Positions 42,025-49,965 are shown, numbered from the stretch's first letter. The stretch: 62,853 bases of DNA from Pseudomonas sp. R-28-1W-6 (GCF_009799925.1 NZ_WELK01000015.1:1-62853), one strand, 5' to 3'. Notes: a model not told the origin generated them from the sequence alone. Translations and numbers: made by a program.

Positions 42025-42570
42025 ATGGCCAACAACATCTTCTCTACCATAGACCACATCGCCGCCACCCTGGTACGCGACCATCTCCCGTCCTTACGCC
42101 GCTTCATGCTCGCGGTCGATATGGGCGAGGTCGCTTGCGATGAGTACCAGCCATCCCCTGGCACCACCCCAGAATGCCTGCTCCGCTATGCCGAGTATTG
42201 GGCATGGGGTGCCACCCCTGGCCATGCGCGCAAGCTCCTGGAGAACTACCCCCTACCCGAAGCCCTTCAAGCCCAGCTGAACCAACAGGCCGTGCACAGC
42301 TCGTGGACAGATCTGTGTTACGTGCCCGACGAGATGAAGACCGAGGCGCTGATCGAGAAAGCCCTGGAGCAGTCCGGCTTCGCGATCCAGTACGCCCCAG
42401 AACCCCTCATTACCGAGCGCCTGGCGCTGCTGGCCGTGCGCCAAGACGGCACAAGCCTGCAACGCATCCCAGACGACTTACGCACGCACCAGGTGTGCTC
42501 TGAGGCCGTCCTGAACGACATCAACGCGATGCAGTACGTCCCTGACGAGATCCGCCAGCAGTTGCTGTAG
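42025..42570 (+). CDS. Tagged short DUF4116-like repeat protein
   Basis: 181 residues. The motif LRRFMLAVDMGEVAC is near residue 27. Three repeats follow: DLCYVPDEMKTEALIEKAL, AIQYAPEPLITERLALLAV and SLQRIPDDLRTHQVCSEAV, ending in MQYVPDEIRQQLL. It is essentially a minimal version of the family with the motif, a short spacer, then repeats. The upstream gene carries the motif at its C-terminus. Confidence 0.85.
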   Translation: MANNIFSTIDHIAATLVRDHLPSLRRFMLAVDMGEVACDEYQPSPGTTPECLLRYAEYWAWGATPGHARKLLENYPLPEALQAQLNQQAVHSSWTDLCYVPDEMKTEALIEKALEQSGFAIQYAPEPLITERLALLAVRQDGTSLQRIPDDLRTHQVCSEAVLNDINAMQYVPDEIRQQLL

Positions 42571-42607
42571 AGCAGAGGTCGGACAGGAAAGGAATTGAGC
42601 CAGCCAG

Positions 42608-42632
42608 AGCCCCGCACTGCGGGGCTTTTTTT
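42608..42632 (+). terminator. Rho-independent terminator
   Basis: AGCCCCGCACTGCGGGGCT then TTTTTT. Confidence 0.92.
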
Positions 42633-42645
42633 GTCTGCAATCGCC

Positions 42646-42673
42646 TTGACCGACTGTATATTTCCAGTAGTAT
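42646..42673 (+). promoter_or_regulatory. Class I promoter (ACTGTATATTTC)
   Basis: TTGACC (42646-42651), operator 42653-42664, -10 TAGTAT (42668-42673), 16-bp spacing. The leader GTGCGTGGTGCATGCCTGAT (42690-42709) is shared with 31546. Confidence 0.85.
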
Positions 42674-42726
42674 TTACGGTATCGCTGGCGTGCGTGGTGC
42701 ATGCCTGATCCGAGGAGCAGCACACT

Positions 42727-44586
42727 ATGGCTTTCAACTATCAAGAAATGGCAAAGACTGAGCTCTCTCGTCATGGCATCACTCCGGACGCCTTGGTCGA
42801 GAGTCACCCTGGTCAGCTCAAGCGCATGGCGCTCGAACACGACATGGGGGAGATCAGCTTCCAGTCGTCCGTGGCCAGACAGCTGGCTGAAAGCGCGCCT
42901 GGTGATGAAGCGGGGCGGATGAAGGCGTATGCAGGGGCCTTGATTGAAGAGGCCACTCATAGTTATCCGCCAAAGGATGAATATTTCGGAGTGGATGTCG
43001 CAGGAAAGATGGGGGATACGCTTTCTCTGGCAATCCTTGGTGGTGAAATTTCTTACCCGATGGGGATAGACAAGAATGCCATCACTGAAAAAGTAGCGGT
43101 CGCGATGGTTACCGTTCAGCCAATGAGCATTCAGGTAGTGCCAGAGGAATTCCGTACCGCAGAGGTTTATTCAGAAGCGATCAAAAATGGTGGCGAAAGT
43201 GCGCTCATGTACATCGACAATGAAATCAAAAATCCTGGTGTTGACTATAACGACATGAGCGATATCCAGCGGGCAGTCGCTGACGCAATGGATGAGCGAG
43301 CCTCTTTTGAGTCCATGGTTAATGAGTTTGCAAATGGCAATGAGGAGGCTTTCAAGCTGCACGAACAGCTGAAATCCGGCGAGCTGGATGTCAGTGAAAT
43401 GTCCAAACACCAGATGGGGATGCTAGCTGAGATCAACTGGGAGGTTGAGGTCACCGAAACCTTTGCAGGTCATCCTCTGGATGAAGCTATGTCCCAATCG
43501 ACCCCCGGTGACAGCAGCTGGATGTCCGGCATGGAGCGCACAGCGACTGTTGAGATGGAAAGTCCTGGTGGGCTGAAACTGGAGTTCGGCATTCAGACTG
43601 ATTCAAGCAATGGCTATGAGTCTGTAGAAACCCTGCGTGATTTCTATGACTGCACCGTAAGCGTCGACAACAACTGTGAGGCACTGATCGCTGGTCAGCC
43701 GATTGATCCGTCCGACATGGCCCAGTTGGTTCACGAACTTCGAGACAATTGGGAAGAGCATGCCACCCAGATGCTCAGTGAGATCCCTGAGCAGTACGAA
43801 GCCATTGCGGATCGCACCTTTGCTGATCTGGCCATCGACAACACCCTTGATGTCTCGCGCAACGAAGCCGGCGATCTGACCGTCAATTTCAGCGTTGAAG
43901 ACCCGTACCGTGAAGTCGGTGTAGATTTCACGATGAAGGCTGGTGACCCGGAAAGCCTTACCCATGTTGATCAGGAGCCGAGCGAAGCGGGCATGTCGCT
44001 GGCAGAAACCTATGTCGCCGAGAATCAGGAGATGATCAGCAACGAGGTCGACAGCTTCAAGCTCCAGGAAGTCGGCCTGAGCAACGTCGAGATCGATCAC
44101 GAGATGATCGAAGGCACCCAGGCGCACTTCGTGACTTTCGACAACCAGGGCGAGCCCGGCAGCGTTGGTCTGGACAGCGAAACTCTCAAACTCGACAGCA
44201 GCAGCCACGGATACGACAAGCTGAGCGAAGCCCAGGTTGAAGTGCTGTCCGAGAAAGTCGGCAAGCTGACCGAAGGCATGACCCCGCCAATGGGCGTCGA
44301 AATGGCCGAGCGCAAGGCCCAGGAACTTGGCGAGCTACTTGATAAGAAAGTTGAGTTTGAAAATTGGGGCGACAGCTTCACCCTCTACAAGGGCGAGAGT
44401 GCCGGCAACGTGAGCACTATGTATTTTCAGGGTAGCTACAGCTCTGCCAGCGAGCTCAACCAAGCCTTGGATGACAAGATCCTGGAAGCCCGCGAGAGCA
44501 TCACCTTCGAGCGTGACGAACCCAAGCAGGAAGTCGAGCGCGAGCGCCACGAGGAAGAACCAGAGCGCCGTGGCATTCGGATGTAA
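42727..44586 (+). CDS. Chimeric tagged protein: DUF4116-type N-terminus on the 31546 C-module
   Basis: 619 residues. The motif LKRMALEHDMGEISF is near residue 38, followed by a spacer with the family's YAGALIEEATHSYPPKDEYFG pattern and one or two degenerate repeats (SIQVVPEEFRTAEVYSEAI). From about residue 195 the rest aligns closely with 31546, including the C-terminus (EPERRGIRM). Promoter and 5' leader also match 31546, but the N-terminal domain is of the tagged family, so the gene is a fusion after duplication. The ATG in the shared leader is out of frame here, fixing the start at 42727. Confidence 0.88.
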   Translation: MAFNYQEMAKTELSRHGITPDALVESHPGQLKRMALEHDMGEISFQSSVARQLAESAPGDEAGRMKAYAGALIEEATHSYPPKDEYFGVDVAGKMGDTLSLAILGGEISYPMGIDKNAITEKVAVAMVTVQPMSIQVVPEEFRTAEVYSEAIKNGGESALMYIDNEIKNPGVDYNDMSDIQRAVADAMDERASFESMVNEFANGNEEAFKLHEQLKSGELDVSEMSKHQMGMLAEINWEVEVTETFAGHPLDEAMSQSTPGDSSWMSGMERTATVEMESPGGLKLEFGIQTDSSNGYESVETLRDFYDCTVSVDNNCEALIAGQPIDPSDMAQLVHELRDNWEEHATQMLSEIPEQYEAIADRTFADLAIDNTLDVSRNEAGDLTVNFSVEDPYREVGVDFTMKAGDPESLTHVDQEPSEAGMSLAETYVAENQEMISNEVDSFKLQEVGLSNVEIDHEMIEGTQAHFVTFDNQGEPGSVGLDSETLKLDSSSHGYDKLSEAQVEVLSEKVGKLTEGMTPPMGVEMAERKAQELGELLDKKVEFENWGDSFTLYKGESAGNVSTMYFQGSYSSASELNQALDDKILEARESITFERDEPKQEVERERHEEEPERRGIRM

Positions 44587-44604
44587 CCAGCAGCTGTAAC
44601 CCCC

Positions 44605-44629
44605 AAAGCCCCGCACCTGCGGGGCTTTT
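44605..44629 (+). terminator. Rho-independent terminator
   Basis: AAAGCCCCGCACCTGCGGGGCTTTTC has its first 20 bases forming the stem-loop, closely after the 42727 stop. Confidence 0.88.
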
Positions 44630-44671
44630 CTTTGTCTGCAACCTGAAGCTGACTTGACAAGCCAGAAAAGA

Positions 44672-44693
44672 AATGTATATTTCAACGTATGGT
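44672..44693 (+). promoter_or_regulatory. Class I site GAAATGTATATTTC with weak promoter
   Basis: GAAATGTATATTTC (44670-44683) is the fullest palindromic form of the operator. -10 TATGGT (44688-44693). A TTGACA lies further up (44654-44659), too far for this -10. Confidence 0.65.
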
Positions 44694-44733
44694 GACTGTA
44701 GATGGTCACGGAGCCCTGCGGAGAAGCACGATC

Positions 44734-45072
44734 ATGAAAGACTCGGCGATGAAAGTTGTTATGGCGTACCTGATGGTGCGGAAGGTCGTGTTTTTTATGG
44801 CTCGACCAATCTTCTATGTCATTTTTTTTGGAACCATTTTTGCGCTTATTGCGCTCCCAGGTGCGAAAAGCGCGATCAGCATTGCAACTGTTAATGCCGT
44901 CAAGATGATTCCGGATTTCATTAACTGGCTAATGCTTGGCGCTGGTCGAGAGCAGCCGGATCTGATGCTGATTTTCGTTCTTACGTGGCCAAGCCTGACT
45001 GTATTGGCCTGGTGGGGCATGGAGTGGATCACTGGGATTCGTTATTTGCTGAAGCGAAACAATCTCATCTGA
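44734..45072 (+). CDS. Tandem membrane protein family, copy 1
   Basis: 112 residues with hydrophobic stretches near 15-45 and 80-100. It shares the family pattern: F[FL]MA.P[IL]FYV near the start, MK.[IVF]-type middle, and LP S..AL.WW...E.ITG near the end (here WWGMEWITGIRYLLKRNNLI). The C-terminal L.[RK].N.[LF]I is common to all three copies. ATG 44734 with GGAG upstream; the GTG at 44689 lies in the -10. Confidence 0.75.
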   Translation: MKDSAMKVVMAYLMVRKVVFFMARPIFYVIFFGTIFALIALPGAKSAISIATVNAVKMIPDFINWLMLGAGREQPDLMLIFVLTWPSLTVLAWWGMEWITGIRYLLKRNNLI

Positions 45073-45127
45073 CTGTGATTACTCGACGCAACCAGAAATT
45101 CATAAAGCCAATTCAAGGGGAATGATC

Positions 45128-45463
45128 ATGAACGGCGCTATCAGTGCATATTTGAAGGTAAGGAGCTGTGTGCTTTTCATGGCCAGCCCCATCTTCTACG
45201 TCATCTTCTACGTGACTGGATTTGCCCTGTCTGACCAGGGAGGCCTGATTGAAGCAGCCGTTGTTGGGATCTGGGGCCTGATGAAGGACTTCACCAGTGC
45301 CGTGTTCCTCGCTGGCACAGGGCCTGAGCAGAAGGATGTCCACCTGATACTGACCTTCCTGCTGCCGTCATTCATCGCGGCGACCTGGTGGGGCGTAGAA
45401 ACAGTTACCGGCCTCAAGTCCTGGCTTGAGCGCAACGATTTCATTCAAGGAGCTCAATCATGA
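45128..45463 (+). CDS. Tandem membrane protein family, copy 2
   Basis: 111 residues, closely related to 45460: both start MNG..AYLK.R.CVLFMA. It has two hydrophobic segments (IFYVIFYVTGFAL; LTFLLPSFIAATWWGVE) and a middle (AGTGPEQKDVH) matched by AGTGEHTKDAH in copy 3. ATG 45128 is chosen over ATG 45122 because AAGGGG is then seven bases away. It overlaps copy 3 by four bases. Confidence 0.78.
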   Translation: MNGAISAYLKVRSCVLFMASPIFYVIFYVTGFALSDQGGLIEAAVVGIWGLMKDFTSAVFLAGTGPEQKDVHLILTFLLPSFIAATWWGVETVTGLKSWLERNDFIQGAQS

Positions 45464-45792
45464 ATGGCATTCACGCTTACCTGAAGATCCGCCGCTGTGT
45501 GCTTTTCATGGCCAATCCGCTGTTTTACCTATCTGCATTTGGCTTGGCGGTGATTCTGGCGCTGATCGGAGGTCGTGATGGCTTTACGACTCAGCTTGTT
45601 TTCGCGGTCTGGAACGGAATGAAGGCCGTCTCTGATTTCCTGTTTTTTGCAGGAACCGGGGAGCACACAAAAGATGCTCACATAGTTATGACTGTTGTGC
45701 TCCCATCCATCATTGCTCTTGCATGGCACTGGATGGAGAAGATCACTGGCATCCAGGCCCGACTCAAACAAAATGGCTTGATCCCGGAGTGA
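45460..45792 (+). CDS. Tandem membrane protein family, copy 3
   Basis: 110 residues. Shares AYLKIRRCVLFMANPLFY at the start and WMEKITGIQARLKQNGLI at the end with copies 1 and 2. ATG 45460 overlaps the preceding stop (ATGA) and has AAGGAG upstream. Three neighbouring copies of one membrane protein could form hetero-oligomers, or act as immunity/exclusion proteins; that is inference. A strong terminator follows. Confidence 0.78.
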   Translation: MNGIHAYLKIRRCVLFMANPLFYLSAFGLAVILALIGGRDGFTTQLVFAVWNGMKAVSDFLFFAGTGEHTKDAHIVMTVVLPSIIALAWHWMEKITGIQARLKQNGLIPE

Positions 45793-45810
45793 TCAGATCC
45801 CAGCATGAGA

Positions 45811-45835
45811 AAGCCCCGCACTGCGGGGCTTTTTT
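45811..45835 (+). terminator. Rho-independent terminator
   Basis: AAGCCCCGCACTGCGGGGCT then TTTTTT. Confidence 0.92.
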
Positions 45836-45903
45836 ATTTCCAGCCGTTTTCCAATCTTTAATTATTGACAATCAATCAAATTTAGTTTGATTTGATTAAG
45901 TAT

Positions 45904-45956
45904 AACCGATTTCACTTAATTGGTAAGTTTATTACGCTTCAACTTGTTGAGATAAT
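45904..45956 (+). promoter_or_regulatory. Class II promoter (CTTAATTGGTAAG box)
   Basis: ACCGATTTCA then CTTAATTGGTAAG (45915-45927) abuts TTTATT (45928-45933). After 17 bp GATAAT (45951-45956) follows. The -10 overlaps ATG 45955, so that ATG cannot be the start. Confidence 0.75.
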
Positions 45957-45990
45957 GAAAACATCAAAACAACAAAAAAGGTATCTCACC

Positions 45991-46974
45991 ATGAAAAACC
46001 AAGTTCCTGAGTTAAGCGAAGATCTGATCCTGGACATCCTGAAGTCCATGGATGAAAACAAGCAACTGAAAAAAACTTCTGAGGTTGGCCTGCGTGAATC
46101 CGGTGTCAGAAACATCGGAATGAACGCAGTTGAACGAATCTCCTCTGAGATTGTGGCTCATTTTGCTGAAATTGCTGATCGCCCAGGCGTAAATCGTGAC
46201 GCTTGCATCGCACGCTACAGCATTGAGCATACAGCGCTCAGCCTGATCAAAGAAATGCTTCCGGACATCTACTACAGGGCCATTGCCATCAAGCAGCGGG
46301 CTGAAAGCATTGCTGATGACTACGCCTGCAAGTGGGAAACAATTGGGCGTGAAATTACTAACAGCATGGAAGATATTATCTCCAGCGAAATGAAGGCCTG
46401 CTTGGATCAAATCACTGAAACACTTCCTGAAATCAAAAAGGCCAATACCGCTGTAGAAAAGACAAAGGCCACTGTTGATGGATTTATCAGCAAAGCCTCT
46501 GAAAAAGCAAAGGTCAATGGCATGCTCATAGATCTGAATCGCGAGGCAATAGAGTCGCTAAGGTCACTCAATTCCGTTATGGAGGCAGTTAGCAAGGATA
46601 TTTGCAACGAGGCCGAAAGAATTGCATCGGTTAAATCTGATCCGAACTTGACAAGAAGGCTTGTTGAGGCTTGCGAGAGCATTTCGAATGATGCCATTTA
46701 TAAAGCAATTTCAAAGGTCGAAGCATTTAAAACCACAGTGGATTCTCTTGATCCAATGGTAGGGTATAACTTTATCTTGAATCACGAAGACTCTTGCAAA
46801 AGAGGCGAGGAAGCTAGCAAGACGTATGATGACCTGAAAGAGCCAATTGCTGTGGTTGAACATTTTATAAATACAACCAAAAGCGCTGATGATGAAATGT
46901 CCATGCTGCTAAGAAAAATGAAAAACGTGCTTCTTAATGCACAGTTAGCAGCAGGCGAGCTTTCAGAGATGTAA
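45991..46974 (+). CDS. Long helical protein under class II control
   Basis: 327 residues, almost entirely predicted helix with coiled-coil character (LPEIKKANTAVEKTKATVDG, NREAIESLRSLNSVMEAVSK). General style like 10834, but without clear sequence identity. ATG 45991 follows AAAGG; the upstream ATG 45955 lies in the -10. It lacks signal or membrane segments. Monocistronic, with a terminator after it. The gene is AT-richer than the class I-controlled genes. Confidence 0.78.
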   Translation: MKNQVPELSEDLILDILKSMDENKQLKKTSEVGLRESGVRNIGMNAVERISSEIVAHFAEIADRPGVNRDACIARYSIEHTALSLIKEMLPDIYYRAIAIKQRAESIADDYACKWETIGREITNSMEDIISSEMKACLDQITETLPEIKKANTAVEKTKATVDGFISKASEKAKVNGMLIDLNREAIESLRSLNSVMEAVSKDICNEAERIASVKSDPNLTRRLVEACESISNDAIYKAISKVEAFKTTVDSLDPMVGYNFILNHEDSCKRGEEASKTYDDLKEPIAVVEHFINTTKSADDEMSMLLRKMKNVLLNAQLAAGELSEM

Positions 46975-46993
46975 AAATCTTGTGCTGATGAAT

Positions 46994-47016
46994 AGCCCCG
47001 GAAACGGGGCTTTTTT
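46994..47016 (+). terminator. Rho-independent terminator
   Basis: AGCCCCGGAAACGGGGCT then TTTTT. Confidence 0.9.
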
Positions 47017-47042
47017 ATTGCCGCTAATTAAAAAGCAAATAT

Positions 47043-47096
47043 ACCCAAAAATACTTAATTCGTAAGATTGATCAGTGCAAGGATGGTTGCCAGAAT
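47043..47096 (+). promoter_or_regulatory. Class II promoter (CTTAATTCGTAAG box)
   Basis: ACCCAAAAATA, box 47054-47066, TTGATC (47068-47073), then 17 bp and CAGAAT. Nearly identical to 48431-48494. Confidence 0.75.
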
Positions 47097-47134
47097 AAAA
47101 GAATACGAAAACAAAAATAATTCTGGAGAAGACC

Positions 47135-47662
47135 ATGAGTGGCAATCGAACTTATTTCTCACCGATACTAGATTTGATTCGATCCAACATGGTGGCGAGC
47201 GGTAAAAATTATGAAAAGGAAGTAAATGCGCTAACGAGCGAGTTCAACAAAGTGCTTGATGGCGATATCAGCCAAAAAGCTGTTGATGTGTTTGTTAACA
47301 TCAAGACAGATCGGTTAAAGAGGGCGATGCTTGAATATGATATGGGCGAGATGGGAGTTGACTTGGAAGCTGCAACTGGTTGCCACCACAACGGGGACTT
47401 GGATGCGTTTGCCAGGTCACTTATCTTATGCGCAGAAATGCATATCATCCTAGAATTCATATCTGTTATTAATGATGTGGATCTGGTTAAGCATCCTGAG
47501 TTTGTATGCAACTACATTCCTCACGAGGTATTGGTAGAGACTGTTGTCGGCATGGCTAAAAAAGTGCCAAGCATCTCCAGATATCTATCCTTTTCAAGCC
47601 TTCTTGGGGAAAAATGCCAACAAAGGCTAGACAATATTTATTATGACTACTGCCTGGATTAA
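47135..47662 (+). CDS. Tagged short protein, paralogue of 47740
   Basis: 175 residues. The motif KRAMLEYDMGEMGVD is near residue 63, then a helical middle (FARSLILCAEMHIIL) and one repeat-like element (NYIPHEVLVETVVGMAKKVPS). It aligns with 47740, where the motif reads GRTMLEYDMGEIGID. It is more AT-rich than the other tagged proteins. Likely to be the shortest form of the family, with a single repeat. Confidence 0.8.
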   Translation: MSGNRTYFSPILDLIRSNMVASGKNYEKEVNALTSEFNKVLDGDISQKAVDVFVNIKTDRLKRAMLEYDMGEMGVDLEAATGCHHNGDLDAFARSLILCAEMHIILEFISVINDVDLVKHPEFVCNYIPHEVLVETVVGMAKKVPSISRYLSFSSLLGEKCQQRLDNIYYDYCLD

Positions 47663-47739
47663 AGATTGCGAGTTTTAAATAATTGCTCTAGTGCTAGACT
47701 AATGACCTAAAAGTAAAATAAAACCAATGAGGAATTACC

Positions 47740-48363
47740 ATGAACGACACGGCTGAAATACACACTGCCAAAAAGGCGGAAGAACATCAATCCACAAAGG
47801 ATCTCGTAAAAAGTTTAAGGGCTCGCATAGCGAATTCAGTAAATGAATTTAAAGAGAATCTTTCCAGAAAAGCCAGCCCCGAATTGGTTGATGCTTTTTG
47901 CAGCACATACAAGCCGCAGCTTGGAAGAACAATGCTTGAATATGACATGGGTGAGATAGGCATTGACCTAAAAATTGAAAATGGCGGCCATCACGATGAA
48001 AGCCTGCGGATCTTTACTGGAGCACTCATTGAGGAAGCCAAGAGAGCTATCCTTTTGAATCTCGCTCCTCTTATTGGCGATGACACCAAAGCTCAAAGCA
48101 ATGAATCTATTCGCAATTACATTCCCAGTGAGGTGTGGGGTGCGATTGTGATTGATATTGCTACCAGCAATCCAAGTATGGCTGGGTTTCTTAAGTTTTC
48201 GGAATCAAGATTCCTTGGTGATGAGTGCAAGAAAAAGTTAGGCGACATCTCAGTCAAGAATAGCCGTGACAATCGTTTATCGATTAATCAGTCGCCAAAA
48301 AAATATACAAGAAATGGTGTCGCAATGAAATACCATAATCCTGATGATCCTTCCCCAATGTGA
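47740..48363 (+). CDS. Tagged short protein, paralogue of 47135
   Basis: 207 residues. The motif TMLEYDMGEIGID is near residue 65. FTGALIEEAKRAILL and NYIPSEVWGAIVIDIATSNPS match the equivalent parts of 47135. It has an extra 30-residue basic tail (SINQSPKKYTRNGVAMKYH). It has no class II box directly upstream, so may be co-transcribed with 47135 (77-base gap) or use a separate weak promoter. Confidence 0.8.
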   Translation: MNDTAEIHTAKKAEEHQSTKDLVKSLRARIANSVNEFKENLSRKASPELVDAFCSTYKPQLGRTMLEYDMGEIGIDLKIENGGHHDESLRIFTGALIEEAKRAILLNLAPLIGDDTKAQSNESIRNYIPSEVWGAIVIDIATSNPSMAGFLKFSESRFLGDECKKKLGDISVKNSRDNRLSINQSPKKYTRNGVAMKYHNPDDPSPM

Positions 48364-48382
48364 CTTCAGCCACCAAGTCAAA

Positions 48383-48408
48383 AAAGCCCCGAAGTCCGGG
48401 GCTTTTTT
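48383..48408 (+). terminator. Rho-independent terminator
   Basis: AGCCCCGAAGTCCGGGGCT then TTTTT. Confidence 0.9.
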
Positions 48409-48430
48409 ATGCCTGTGTAATTAGCCTCAA

Positions 48431-48494
48431 AATATACCCAAAAATACTTAATTCGTAAGATTGATCGGTGTAAGGATGATTGTCAGAATATAAA
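48431..48494 (+). promoter_or_regulatory. Class II promoter (CTTAATTCGTAAG box)
   Basis: Box 48447-48459, TTGATC (48461-48466), CAGAAT after 17 bp and TATAAA at 48489-48494. The first 45 bases match 47043-47096 almost exactly. Confidence 0.75.
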
Positions 48495-48522
48495 TAGAAA
48501 CGAACAATTAAGGCCAAATAAA

Positions 48523-48699
48523 ATGTATAACGATCAAATCGAAATCAATGAAGCGAATGAGTCTGATGACGAGTTTTCCGCATACGCTCTGCTGAGCAAA
48601 GAAGAAAGGCTAAAGCACCTTGAATTCTTCAAGGCCCTGTTGCTGGCCGTGGAGAACAAGGCTGCAAAGCCCTTGGAAAAGAAAAAGGCTCGCAAGTAA
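48523..48699 (+). CDS. 58-residue microprotein
   Basis: The frame runs from ATG 48523 to TAA 48699. The N-terminal third is acidic (NEANESDDEFSAYALLS), followed by an amphipathic helix (EERLKHLEFFKALLLAVEN) and a Lys/Arg tail (AAKPLEKKKARK). The promoter is well formed, and its start lies about the same distance below the box as in 47135, which supports it. An AAGG precedes the start. No family recognised. Confidence 0.65.
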   Translation: MYNDQIEINEANESDDEFSAYALLSKEERLKHLEFFKALLLAVENKAAKPLEKKKARK

Positions 48700-48735
48700 G
48701 TCCCAAAACAAATACCTCCAACCTGGACAAATACC

Positions 48736-49020
48736 ATGAACAACTCAAACAAACTTGATTACCTGGATGAACGCCTCTTCATCAGCGAACCCGAGAAAAC
48801 CCTTGGCGAAGTCCTTGAGGACAAACTTGGAACCAGTGGCGTGATCACCTTGCAGCTGTTTGCCGGCAGTATGGCTACCTACTGGTTGCACGGGGCCACC
48901 AGTGAGTACGCCTTGCTCACGATGATCTTGGCGGGAACGGCAACAGTTGTTGGATTCAAAATCATCAAAGCCGTGGCAATGGATCTCTCCAGCCTGGTTT
49001 CAAAGCTTGCCAAGGCGTGA
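48736..49020 (+). CDS. Small membrane protein
   Basis: 94 residues, with hydrophobic segments near 37-55 (ITLQLFAGSMATYWLHG) and 60-80 (LLTMILAGTATVVGFKII). It is 36 bases after the 48523 microprotein, likely co-transcribed. SD is poor (CTGGA). Unrecognised. Its neighbour at 49086 is a tagged protein with its own SD. Confidence 0.65.
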   Translation: MNNSNKLDYLDERLFISEPEKTLGEVLEDKLGTSGVITLQLFAGSMATYWLHGATSEYALLTMILAGTATVVGFKIIKAVAMDLSSLVSKLAKA

Positions 49021-49085
49021 CCCCAAGCAAGCCCTGACGACGCTCTCCATCCTCGCTATGATCAACGATCAAACGAGGAGGGAAC

Positions 49086-49904
49086 ATGATAGAGATCGAG
49101 CAAGGGCGCTATCGCCAGATTGCCCTGGCGTGCCTCTCCGAACACGGCATCAGCCCCGCTGTACTAGCCCTGGAAGCCTCGCCAGGGCTTAAGCGTTTTC
49201 GCCTGGACGTTGATATGGGTGAACTCGATATCGACGTGCCTGAAGGTGCTCCGGTTGAAGATCCTCTGTTGCCTTATGCCACTTCTCTCCTGACTCACCT
49301 CATTGCTTGGCCCCCGAAGGTCGAAGCTTACGGCGTGAACATCGCCGGGCTTATCGAAGAAGCTATCTGCTGGCGGGTGGGGCTAAATGAAGGCGTTGCC
49401 CACAAGCCAGACTGGTCTGCGCGCATTCACCGCGATACAGGTGACCACGAAGAGCGGGACATCCTGAGTTCAAGGTTCACTGCCCTGCGCGTGATCGAGC
49501 AGCTGCTGCGCGAGCTGCCGGTGGAGCACTACAGCTTCAGGGTCTGCGAGACCGCACTGATGACCGTCCTGGATTCACTCCAGCACATGCCCGTCGAGGT
49601 CAGGACGCGCGAGGTCTGCTTGCGTGCCGTTGAGCTCCACGCTGCGAACGTGTTGCATGTGCCGCACGAGCTGATGGATAGAGAGATGCTGGAGCGGATC
49701 GTTGAGATTCAGCCCTTCTCAATCACCTCCATACCTGACCGGCTGATCTACCCAGAGCTTGCACAAAAGGCCGTGGCAGGGCACCCATCCGTTGTCGTTT
49801 TTATTCCGGATAAATTCCTGACTCCAAAACTCATTGAAATGAAGTTTGAGGAAAAGGAGAGGGCACTTAAACGTCGAGGAAAGGCTGATTGCATTGACAA
49901 TTAA
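49086..49904 (+). CDS. Tagged DUF4116-like repeat protein
   Basis: 272 residues. The motif LKRFRLDVDMGELDID is near residue 37, followed by the family spacer (YATSLLTHLIAWPPKVEAYG, nearly as in 42727). Repeats follow near the C-terminus (SLQHMPVEVRTREVCLRAV, VLHVPHELMDREMLERIV, SITSIPDRLIYPELAQKAV, VVFIPDKFLTPKLIEM). The SD AGGAGG is strong. Ends in a basic tail. Confidence 0.85.
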   Translation: MIEIEQGRYRQIALACLSEHGISPAVLALEASPGLKRFRLDVDMGELDIDVPEGAPVEDPLLPYATSLLTHLIAWPPKVEAYGVNIAGLIEEAICWRVGLNEGVAHKPDWSARIHRDTGDHEERDILSSRFTALRVIEQLLRELPVEHYSFRVCETALMTVLDSLQHMPVEVRTREVCLRAVELHAANVLHVPHELMDREMLERIVEIQPFSITSIPDRLIYPELAQKAVAGHPSVVVFIPDKFLTPKLIEMKFEEKERALKRRGKADCIDN

Positions 49905-49965
49905 GAGTATTTGGTAATATTCAGCCAAGTCCAACAAAAAAGCCTTTATTGTCAAGATGAAATAG

